Assembly (NCBI GenBank): GCA_025526995.1
Contig: JAHLKG010000051.1
Coordinates: 1 to 23,045 of the forward strand
Reading direction: 5' to 3'
Source of the DNA: Powellomyces hirtus
Lineage: Eukaryota > Chytridiomycota > Chytridiomycetes > Spizellomycetales > Powellomycetaceae
DNA: 23,045 bases
The notes beneath the pieces are model-generated. The model was not told the origin of the DNA, ran no database searches, and saw only the letters and a program-made list of their open reading frames with translations. A program made the translations under genes and the position numbers. Below, piece by piece: positions 1-10,185 of this stretch. Each line of letters opens with the position of its first letter. The first letter of the stretch is position 1.

Positions 1-560
1 TTTTGAAACCGCCTGGGTACTGTGACGCTGAAAGGCAGGAGGCAGAATGAAGTCGGGGAAGGCGAAAACTGTCAAAGCGGTTGACAGGTTGTGAACTTCG
101 TTGGGGTTGGGGCAGCTGACTAGAGACCAGTCAAAGAGCAAGGTGGAGAGAATTGAGTGTGGAATGTAGGTGGTTGCGCAAGGGAGTGGGTGTCGATGGA
201 ATGGGGGGAAGACGATTAGTCCACGGCGGCGAAAGGGGGCGGCAACGGAAAGTGGCTGGCTGGGAATGTATGAAACGTGAGGGAGGGAGGGGTAAGTATA
301 GCCGAGGAGCCGACTTTTGAGTGAAGGTAGTTGAGAGAGTGTGAGAAAGAGGAAGTAGGTAATACAAGGGGAGAAAAGAAAGTAGTAGTAGTGCTATCTA
401 GAATAGTAAGTAACAGCTCGACGACGACGACGACGACGACGACGGAGGGAAACAAGTCGAGAAAACGTGGGCGAGCTGTCTGTCTGTTTGTCCTTTCCTT
501 CTTTTCTTTCTGTGAAGTGAAGGAATATATAGTACAATAGTACGCGCGTGCCTTTTCATT
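1..560 (-). promoter_or_regulatory. Probable promoter and long 5' leader of a minus-strand gene off the left edge
   Basis: Read on the minus strand, this stretch is strongly pyrimidine-rich and has no ATG in any frame from about position 556 to position 1. A TATA-like element (TATATATT on the minus strand) lies at 524-531. The glycogenin and kinase genes in this window also have pyrimidine-rich, ATG-poor leaders, so the pattern fits the 5' leader of a gene whose start codon lies beyond the window. No coding sequence is visible. Composition alone lowers the ATG frequency, so this is an inference. Confidence 0.35.
419..444. repeat. Trinucleotide microsatellite (CGA)n
   Basis: About 8.7 uninterrupted copies of CGA lie inside the presumed leader of the left-edge gene. 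It is a simple sequence repeat with no sign of being translated. Confidence 0.9.
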
Positions 561-1145
561 CAGATCGATTATCCCATGTAGGCCATTCACGTGCATCCTA
601 ATATTATCGCTCACGTCAGCAAGTGCGGCTTTCATTCGAACGCGCTCATCAATGAATGCCCTTGTCACCTTCGAGTCATCTCGTGAGCATCCCATCCCAA
701 TGACCTTTGTCTTAAAGAGGGGGATTCGCCTCTGAATTCCCAATCCACGTGTTCACTTGACGACTGTGGGTTAGCGGAGCAAGAAGATAGAACAATACTA
801 AGGATAGGCATCGTGTTGCCTTGTAAATAGAAGCTTTCCCAGGCTGTTGGCTGCCCCCACAAGCCATCTATCTACGTCACTCGACAAGGCACCTTTGCGT
901 TCGTGAACGTTCTAGGGGAATCACACCGAGGAACCTGGGTTTTTCCATTCGGCCGATGTACGGGTGGGTTTGCTTCTTGAATTGAACAAGAGCCAGCCGA
1001 GTCTCAGTTGGGAAACACAATGTGAGAGAATGCATGTTGCACAAGGGTTGGTCCCTGGGTTACATCCACACCAACTAATCCTGTGCTGTTGCACACACAG
1101 ACTCCTGGGATTGGCAACATGCCGAATCTCCACCGGCATGGTGCG

Positions 1146-1146
<1 letters not shown>
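561..1146. other. Stretch without a recognisable gene
   Basis: A minus-strand open frame covers roughly 560-743 and would encode about 60 ordinary-looking residues, but it then runs into low-complexity sequence and a (CGA)n tract. I recognise no domain, splice pattern or RNA gene here. The stretch lies between two apparently divergent promoters: the one reading left from about 524 and the glycogenin promoter reading right. Confidence 0.4.
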
Positions 1147-2059
<913 letters not shown>

Positions 2060-3995
2060 ATGCCTGGCACCACCAGTAACAACCGCAATGCGTATGCAAC
2101 GCTTCTCACGTCCGACTCGTATCTTCCCGGCGCGCTCGTGCTGGCATCCTCTCTTCGCGCCACCATCACCCGCTGCCCACTGATCTGCCTTGTGCCCGAA
2201 AATGCACTTTCGAGCGGTGCCCGATCCGCCCTGGAGCAGGCCTTTGACCAGGTCATCACTGTTCCCATGTTGCGCTCATCTGACGCGAACAACCTGGCCC
2301 TCTTGGGTCGCGCAGAGTTGGACGTGACGTACACGAAATTGCACGTCTTCAACCCGCAGGTCACTGGCTGCGACAAGGTCGCTTTCATGGACGCAGATGT
2401 CATGATAACCCGGAATGTGGATGCCCTGTTCGATTACCTCCAGGAGGATGTAGTTTTTGCCGCCGCCCCGGATATCGGATGGCCCGACTGCTTCAACTCG
2501 GGCGTGTTTGTCTGCAAACCTCGCCTTGACGTTTTCCAGGGCTTGGTGCGCATGGCTGCCACCACTGGCAGTTTCGATGGAGGCGATCAGGGCTTGCTGA
2601 ACGACTACTTTTCTGGATGGGCTTCCGGCGTCGCACGCCCCGGTTCCCCTCCCCATCGCACTGCGCGCTTGCCGTTTACCTACAATGTCACGCCCACCTC
2701 CTTTTACTCGTATCTCCCAGCTTTGGTTCACTTTGCGAATGACATTTCGGCTGTTCATTTCATTGGCACCAACAAACCTTGGACATCCTCTCGTGAGCCT
2801 AGTGACAGCGTTGTTGGGTGAGTTGGTTCTACGGCAATATTGAGGTCCGCAATTGACGGCTTTCTTATACGTCGCATGCTTCTATTCCTAATGTAACAGC
2901 GGTAGGGATGGACCAATGCAGCAATTCCTAAGCAGATGGTGGAATTTCTACGATGCTGTGAAGCATGTCTACAAGTCATCAGGATCTCAGCAAACGGCCA
3001 CCCCCACCCAGAAACCTACTGTCGTAAGTATTTCTGAATTGAAAACGTCTTGTTCGGTTCCACTTGTAGCAATATTCAATTTCAATGTATCTGTTCTTGT
3101 AGCAACACAACAACTGGACGTCTAGTGGAAACAATACTGCATACAACCCAGGATCTTCGCGATCGGTTCCAGGAAGCGGTGGTCCACAGAGCGACAACGA
3201 TATGGAGTTCTCCAATTACCGCGTCTCGTGGAACGAACACGAAGCTTCTCCCGTTCGCAGCACGTTCTCGATGACTCCCACGCCTTTTGTGGTCACCTAC
3301 CGCGCCACGCAAGACGACTCGGATGCAGTCTTCTTCGAGACGGAACAGCCAACAGCGCTTTTCCCAAATGCCGAAGTGAACTTGACCCCCGTGTCGCCCG
3401 ACAGTGCACCCAGCAACCAGCGCCGGCCGTCCTTTGTCGAGTTTGAGCAGGAAATGTCACAGCACCACAATGGACCCGCTCCTCCAAGCGATCTGGGCAA
3501 CTACCGCGTTGGCTGGAACCAGGACGAACTGGGTCCCGTTGCCGCCCATTTGGTTGAGACGCCAGGAAACAACCATGGCACTCCCGGCGGCGCCGGCGCG
3601 CACTGGCACAAGAACAACACTGATCTGCACACCACCGCACTGGGGAGTCCCGCCGCGTTCTCGGACAGCGAAGCCGACAACGATGGTGACGAAGACGAGA
3701 TGGAGGATGACCGCGTGTGGAATGAAGACGCGGACCAGGAATTGTTTGTGCAGAGCCTCAAGGCCCCACGACCTCGTTCTGCATCCCGGGGCTCCCAGAA
3801 GTCCGTCGAAAAACATATCGCGGCCCCGGTCCCTCACCACGCGGCCACCAGTCCAGGCAGCAAAACCCAAAAGAATAACAAAACTCACAGTACTGCTCCC
3901 GGCGCCCTTGGTAAGTCCCCGCCCAGTGCCATTCCCCAATCACTCTTGGTCCTAACCCCAGCCCATTCTCTTCCCTTGTCCCTGCCCTAGTGTAG
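2060..3995 (+). CDS. GYG: Glycogenin (self-glucosylating glycogen primer), 4 exons
   Basis: Glycogenin is a cytosolic GT8-family glucosyltransferase that attaches UDP-glucose-derived glucose to its own tyrosine and so builds the primer for glycogen synthase. Exons are 2060-2817, 2900-3023, 3103-3910 and 3991-3995, giving 564 residues; all junctions are GT-AG and keep frame. The GT8 domain spans about residues 8-290. It includes the DAD metal/UDP motif (111-113), GWPDCFNSGVFV, FDGGDQG around 172-178 and FYSYLP, where Tyr216 aligns with the self-glucosylated tyrosine of animal glycogenin. The tail (about 300-564) is low-complexity and holds related motifs NYRVSWNEHE (332), NYRVGWNQDE (427) and RVWNEDADQE (about 498), possible glycogen-synthase contacts. 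The last exon adds only the end of a Val codon and the stop. The ATG at 2060 is the first in frame. The family call is very secure; the role of the tail motifs is inferred. Confidence 0.93.
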
Positions 3996-5321
3996 CGCCG
4001 CTGCATACCCGATAAAATGTTCACAATGGACGGAAAACATGGGTCCTGCCATCCCTCATCCCTTTACCGCTATGCTACCTCGTCCCTCTCTCTTCCCTAT
4101 GACCGCCGTCGGGCTCACGAACTTTCAGGACGTGACTCTGATTCAGCTGGCAAAAAAACATTATCCTACATAAATTTCTACTCGCCTTTCCCCCTGTTTT
4201 CTCCCCTCTGTGGTTTCTCTGATGTTGGCTTGGCTGTATGTAGACACTACATTGTCCTTGTCCTCCCACACTCTTTTTTTTTGTTGCTTGTCGCTTGTCC
4301 CTCTACTTTTTGTGTGGAGCGCCCCGCGCATTGATGGAGACGGTTTCAGCTGGAATATCAGCAGCTCGGTGTGTGATGATTTTGATGGGTATGGTCTTTT
4401 ATTTTCTGTCGCGTGGATTTCTGAGCGCCGCGTTTTCCGAGTCTCCTTCAAGTTGCTGGTGGCAGAACGGTGAAAAGATGGACCCTTTCCGCATGACTCC
4501 CTTTTGCCGTTCAAAAGTTTTCGAGTATTGGAAACAAGGAGCTTTTCGCTCTCGACACGGATTGTCGCGCCGCAGGTGATGGGTTCGGTTGTGTAACAGC
4601 GACAAGACAATGCACTCATCAACTGGAACCTCACCTCTCCGTTTCCTGTTTTCTGATTTCGAATACAATGCGTTCAAGACATGAATAGATACATATACAC
4701 TGACGTAAAAATCCGTTTTGTTGGGCCAGAGGAGCGGAGAAAACATGGGAACTAGAAAAAACCCCTGCTTCTGAAAAACGAAGCCACAAAGCAAATTTTA
4801 CAAGCCTTCAAGAACAAAACGAGCGTTGTCATTTTTTTTTTTATTATTGTTTCTCAAGTCATGGGAAAAAAAGGAAAGAGGCGAAAGGGCAGGAAAGTAA
4901 TGGGAAGGAGCGGGGTTTGTACAAAAAGAAAAGGGTATAAACGAAAGGGGCCGGTAGTATATCACATCAAAACGGCAGCGAGGGTGAAGAATGGTGCACG
5001 CACGCCATGTCATTGCTCCCCGCCACGCCGTGGAATCGACTCAACAGTATCGTACAGAAAAGGGGTCGAAAAGGCAAACAGGAAAAAAAGGGGGAACAAG
5101 AGGCCGTGGGAGTGTTTGGTAACCGTGTCCTATGTACATACGGAGGTTGGTTGCGGGGAGTCACAAAAGGAGGGAAGGGTCTGACGCGGGAAGGGAGAGG
5201 CGGAAGGCAGAAGTGGGTATACGAGGTGTGGGTCGGCACAGAGTGGGGTGCAGTCGGTCTTTATCGCGCAGCAGATGGGGTGAGGCAGACCATGGGTGGA
5301 GACAGAGTGAATGGCATGCGG
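3996..5321. other. Convergent intergenic region between glycogenin and the kinase
   Basis: This 1.3-kb stretch holds the 3' ends of both flanking genes. The open frames on either strand are short, lack recognisable motifs and have no convincing splice partners. A minus-strand AATAAA (plus-strand TTTATT at 4840-4845) could be a polyadenylation signal for the kinase gene, although it lies nearly 480 nt past the stop codon. I see no RNA gene or mobile element. Confidence 0.5.
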
Positions 5322-7020
5322 CTATATGTCTCTCAACCAGGGGTGCTCAGCGACATCAAGGACGGTCGGACGCCGGGATGGTTTCTTGTGCAGCATGGCA
5401 TCGAGGAGGTTGATGCAGCTGGCCGACAGGCCGTGTTTGGGGAAGGTGTAGGGCTGGCTGGCGGCTTGTTGGGGCGTCGTAAACGGTACTTCACCGTTGA
5501 GCATGATGTAGAGACAGCATCCCAATGCCCACACCTCGGCTTCTGGACCACGGTACTTTTCGCCTTTTAGAATCTCGGGCGAAGCGTATTGGATCGTTCT
5601 ATAGATATAAAGTTGAATTAGAATCTGAGAGAGCAAACAGAGATGCGTGATCTGAAACATACCCGAGGAAACGATCAAAGAGTTTGCCGGACGGAGGTTG
5701 TGGTATGAAAGCCGCGCTACCAAAGTCGATGAGCTTGACATGGAATGACTCGTTGACGAGGATGTTCTCGTCCTTGATGTCGCGATGCACCACGCCGAGC
5801 GAATGGAGGTGGCGAATGGCCGAAATGATCTGACCAAACACGCATCGGGCTTGAGGCTCGGTGAGGCGGTCGTGCTGCTCAATGCACTCAAAGAGATCCA
5901 TTGATGGACGGCGGGAGAGCTTGGGCATCATTGGGGATGGCGGTGGAGATCGTGGCCCGGATTGACTGTATGGCATGGTGATACTGGTGGGCGAAGTGGA
6001 GACGAGGCCGCCGGGTCCTGCCCGTGCAATGTCCTCGTTGAAGAAATTTCCTGGAGTGACTGGTGACGGCAGCAGATGGTTGCTGTGCTGATCTGAAGGA
6101 TGAATAAGCTGCGCCGGCAAGGATTGCGTGTGAAGATCGGTGCGGCTTGAAGTCCATGGTGCGCCATGCAATTCGGTCACGAGATAGAAGAAGGTCATGT
6201 CCTCGTAAAAGTCTAGGTATTTGATAATGTTCGTGTGCGAAATATTCTTCAACATGAAGACCTCCATGGGCACGACGCCCAGCTCAGAGTCTCGAGCCCA
6301 GCCTTGCGCAGGAACCTTGGACTTGAGGATAAATTTGACGGCAACTTCTTGTCCATCAGCGTGGGAAACAGCCGAGCAGACGAATCCGAAACCGCCTGAA
6401 CCGAGTTCTTGATCAATGGTGTAGCGGCTTGCAAAGACAGAATGGATCTGATGACGGGTCAGATAGCGAGCTGCCATGGATGCAGGTTGCACGGCGGGGA
6501 GATTGTCCGGCGATGGATACGCGGCTTGAGCAGCAGCGAATTTCTTGACATTGCGCTGTTGTTGATGCTGGTGGCTCTGGGAGCTCCCGGTGGAAGCTGC
6601 ATCCCTGCCATAGTGCTGGCCGGGAACGGGGACAGGCCTCGGTGGCAAGGGCCTGTTTGGCGGTGGCCCGGAAGGCGGGGGAAGGTTGATAGTCGAAACC
6701 ATGAGACCAGCGGGCTTGGAACGACCAGAAGAGGTCGGGCAGCGCGGAGGCACGGAAGCATTCGTGACAATTTTCAAGGCAGTAGGATTGGTAGCATGGT
6801 AGTTCCCAGAGCAGGTGGCTCGAGCCGCCCCGTTGGACGCCTGGCTGTTGCCGTAGGTGGCCAGCTCAGAAAAGTTGGGAAGGTCGGCAAACAACCGCCG
6901 AGCCTGCAGCGGTTGCTGTGTGGAAGAAGGCGAGGGTGGTTGCTGCTGGGCCAGCGGGTGGGAATACCCGGACGCGGACCCTGGGAGCGATAGGATGTGG
7001 TGGGACTGTGGCTCGAACAT
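5322..7020 (-). CDS. PAS-kinase-type serine/threonine protein kinase without a visible PAS domain, 2 exons
   Basis: This is a Ser/Thr kinase of the PASK/Psk1-Psk2 type, a CAMK-group family that in yeast and mammals links nutrient state to glycogen synthase, UDP-glucose pyrophosphorylase and translation. Exons on the minus strand are 7020-5663 and 5598-5322. The intron 5599-5662 (64 nt) splits a Gly codon so that FLG joins TIQYASPE. The product is 544 residues. Residues 1-195 are Pro/Ser/Gln-rich. The kinase domain (about 200-543) has GSGGFG (207-212), Lys229, Glu253, HRDIKDEN (412-419), DFG (432-434) and then ASPEIL and RGPEAEVWALG, so it looks active. The signatures HTNIIKYLDFYED, DLFECIEQHD and IDFGSAAF are typical of PAS kinases. 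About 85 disordered residues (286-372) interrupt the domain after TELHG. Known PAS kinases are much longer and carry N-terminal PAS domains; none is visible here. Exact subfamily is inferred. Confidence 0.85.
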
Positions 7021-8061
7021 GGCTTGCTTGTGCGGGGAAAGGAAAGGAATGGGGAATCACGCGCGGTTGTGAAACCCTCTGTCGTCGCCGTCGTCGAAGG
7101 TCGCCGTTGTGGGTGTGGTGCAGAATGGGATTTGAGAGAAAGGGAGAACGTCGTTCTCGCGTGTATGTGACGATGTGAGTTCGTCGCGTTTGCGCAGCAC
7201 AGCAGCAACAGCAACAGGGAACGAGAAAGGTAGAGGGCGAGAGGGAACCAACACGCGTGGGTATATAGGACGGGGGGGTTCCTGAATTGCGCGTGCCGTG
7301 CGTGGGCGAGTGCGTGAGGATGAGGTGGAGGCAGGTGTAGTGCTGGGGGGAGGGAGCGAGGCGAACGCAGGGTATTTGTATGATCGGCGGGGTACACAGT
7401 AATGTATGGCGCCCGCAAAGCGTACAATCAATCAATGGGAAAAGCAAACACCTTTTCAAACCCGTGGGCAGACAGACGGTAAGGCGAATCGAAGCAAAGG
7501 AGCCTGAGGAGGGCGATTAGTACGAGGCTGCCGCTCCAGACCCTCAAAAGCGTGTCTGTCTGTTTCGATGGAGCCTAGACAGACAGATAGAGACTGACAG
7601 AACAGACCAGACAAGAGGCTGGGCGGATTGCTCGTGCGTGCTGGTTACTATTGTATAGTTGCAAAAACCGACGGTTTTAGGTGGCCGGTGGGGAAACGCG
7701 ATGATGACGATGCCCGGGGTTGCCGCTTACCCCCCGCGGACAAACGAGCGAGGGGGGAAAAGGAAGGAACAAGGAGCGGATGGAGGAGGATGGCACTCAC
7801 TCGGTCAGTAGACCTTTGTTCCTTTTTGTTCCTCAAACAGCGTATTATTGTGTTGTTGTGTGGGGGGATGGATATTGTATGGGCCAAAGAAGGACCCCCA
7901 ATGGTGGCGAAATGGAGGGGAATTGAGTCAAAGGGACCAAAGGCGAAAAGCGCGCGGTTTGATTTTCTTGGATCCAGTTAAATCAACTTGAAATCAAATC
8001 AATTACCCACACCCTTTGAATTATTTGTTTTGAACCCTGAATGTATTTTCGATGGGATCCC
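7021..8061 (-). promoter_or_regulatory. Kinase gene upstream region: ATG-free on the minus strand, with a TATA-like element
   Basis: Upstream of the kinase start codon the minus strand contains no ATG in any frame for about 1,040 nt, up to 8062. A TATATA element lies at 7262-7267, which would give a leader of roughly 200 nt. The part nearest the gene is pyrimidine-rich on the minus strand, like the glycogenin leader. A 9-bp inverted repeat lies farther out, at 7553-7585. Promoter assignment is from composition and position only. Confidence 0.35.
7553..7585. repeat. Short inverted repeat (TGTCTGTCT / AGACAGACA)
   Basis: Perfect 9-nt arms at 7553-7561 and 7577-7585 are separated by 15 nt. They lie in a locally ACAG/CTGT-rich patch upstream of the kinase TATA-like element. 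This may be a regulator site or simple-sequence drift. Confidence 0.5.
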
Positions 8062-8935
8062 TCATCATCCCTCAGCTAGGATCCCTGTCTCTTCATCGGA
8101 TGCGATGGACACATGCGGTGGACAGATTAAAATGAGCCCCTCCCTCCTTTTCTCCCTCCCGTCCCTTCCACACGATGACGCTACCGGGTCGCCGGTGGGC
8201 GTACAAACTAGGGCATACATCATTACTTGTCATCGAATTATTGAGTCGTTCCTTTCATTCATTCACACCCGGCCAACTTGTATGACTTGCGTGGGTACAG
8301 AAGCAGGAAATTCCCAGTAACCAATGCCGGTGTCTCCGGACTTTGTGTCCCCCTGCTGCCCCCCTTCTGAAGGTCCATGATCTTCCATCTGCGTAATAGG
8401 CAAATCTTGAATGGGGACCCGCAGGGACGCTCCCTTGATTCCACGTTTTTGGGACCTCAACGTCATCAAGTCATCAATTAAGATCACCAGACCCGGCCAC
8501 ATGCCTGCATAAAATGGAAGGAACGGGCACAGCCGCACAGAGCAAGCCCAGGGTGGGGCAAAATGAAAAATTAGGGTTCCGCGCCGCACGTTCCCAGAAG
8601 TCCTCTTACGCGCGTTCCTTCCCTTGCGCTATAGTATGTGTTTCCGGTCTTGTCATTCACACCAAAAAAGCGAGAGACCAAGCAAGCTGCCTTTCAGCCT
8701 TCTGGACTTCCCATGGGTTGCTATGGATCATTTTTGAATACCCGTCCCGACGGATTCAATAAGCGGGCACACGGCTTTGTGAAACCTGTTGGGTTGTCCA
8801 TGGGTCTGGCCTTGCACAGGAGAGATCTGAACATCGATGATGCAATACAATAAGAGACTGCAGTACAAATGGTGCCCTTTTGCTTCCGTGGGAGGGATGG
8901 GATGGGCAACATCAATTTGTGCATCTGTCAGTGCA

Positions 8936-8965
8936 TACAAGTAATCTGATGATTGATTACTTGTA
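8936..8965. repeat. Perfect 11-bp inverted repeat
   Basis: Arms TACAAGTAATC (8936-8946) and GATTACTTGTA (8955-8965) are exactly complementary around an 8-nt spacer. It is the longest perfect short-spacer dyad I noticed in the gene-poor stretch. It could be a binding site for a dimeric regulator or a hairpin; no gene is close enough to assign it. Confidence 0.7.
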
Positions 8966-9310
8966 CTATACATATGAAAGGGCTCAGTCTGAACCCTTCA
9001 TTAGTGTCTCCACGTTGAAAGAGAGAATGGGTGGGTGGTAGCTGTGTCCGGCCCTTGTGTAATCAATCCCACAGGAGTTGACGACCGCGCGCGCGACGCG
9101 TTCGTTGGGCTTTGGCATATTATGGAAAGACCCGTGGGTTGCAAAAGGCGCCTAGAATAATGAGGTGATGTGACGTTTGGCCGGCGAATGACTCATTCTT
9201 GCGGCCAATTCGCGGTCTCGGTCCAGAAGCCAGACCTAAAATGAGAAAACGTGTTTAATTCGGGTGACACACGCTTCCAGACCAAACGGCCATCATCGTC
9301 GACATCGTCG

Positions 9311-9335
9311 ATCTCAAACAGAAAAAATTTGAGAT
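9311..9335. repeat. Short hairpin-forming inverted repeat
   Basis: Arms ATCTCAAA (9311-9318) and TTTGAGAT (9328-9335) flank a 9-nt A-rich loop. No gene is adjacent, and no T-tract or other sign marks it as an RNA gene or terminator. Confidence 0.4.
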
Positions 9336-10185
9336 TCCTGCGATCGAACAGATTGTCTTGCTACCGTGGGTTCTAACGGTAGCCACCAAAAGGGACTGAC
9401 GTTGCAATGCCGCAGTCTGGATCCCCATTTGCAGTTTGTTGTCAACAGACGCTCGCGGCACGTTGTTTTGCCCCATCGGAGCCGCGAAACCTAATCACGG
9501 TTGTTTTGAAGATAGGGATAAGTCTTTGATTGATAAAAGTAGGACAGCATTTCTGCTACATCGGAAACCGAGTAAGCGTGGATTCGATCTGCTGATAAGG
9601 TACGGCTTTCTCGGCCATCCTCTTTAACGACAGCAACTGTAGCCGTGTGCCCGTATGTACTCCCGGCATTAATGCCAAATGTGGAACATCAGCCAGGCCC
9701 GGCCATTTTATTCCATCCACTCCACGCCTCTCGATGCGCCCGGCGCAGTCGCTGCGGTTCATCGTTATGCGCGTTTCTTGTCACCCGAGGGCGTTGCACA
9801 CATGGAGAATTTTTTTTTTACGTGCGGACAAAAGTCTGCTGCCGCCCCGTCAGTTCGTCTAACTAAAATCGTCAAACGACCTTGAAAAAGCCTTGCACAA
9901 AGCAACCGCTTTGGAGCTTTTAGGAGCCGTAGTGGCCGGTTCTGGCAGATGGATGTGATGATGGGGTTTGCGACAAACGAGGGCTGACATGCGCGCTGGT
10001 GTGCCAATAGACGATTTCTTCCACTGTATTCTCTTTTTTATTCAACAAGTTATTTGCAAACTTCAAAGCAGCGTCTCTCAGCACCAGTATACCCGCCAAT
10101 AAAGGGGATTGGAGCAGCCGGTTTTTTTCCCGTACAGGTCATCCTCGCCAGAGCGCAATAGAGGCATTTCGACAACCTTGTGACA

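Larger units (their letters stand above)
8062..10185. other. Gene-poor intergenic stretch
   Basis: Between the kinase upstream region and the TRP-like channel gene I find only short open frames on both strands, with no recognisable domains, no exon chain and no tRNA. Small structural features are the inverted repeat at 8936-8965 and a hairpin at 9311-9335 (arms ATCTCAAA and TTTGAGAT, 9-nt loop). The promoter of the channel gene should lie in the last few hundred bases, but I see no clear TATA box. Confidence 0.45.

Noticed and set aside
216..743. Minus-strand open frame of about 175 codons
   Set aside because: Only the first 60 residues look protein-like; the rest runs through the (CGA)n tract and a pyrimidine-rich presumed leader. 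No family resemblance was seen.
3024..3069. Shorter alternative for glycogenin intron 2 (acceptor at 3069)
   Set aside because: The intron would be only 46 nt. The acceptor at 3102 gives a better pyrimidine tract and a continuous frame into the NYRVSWNEHE region.
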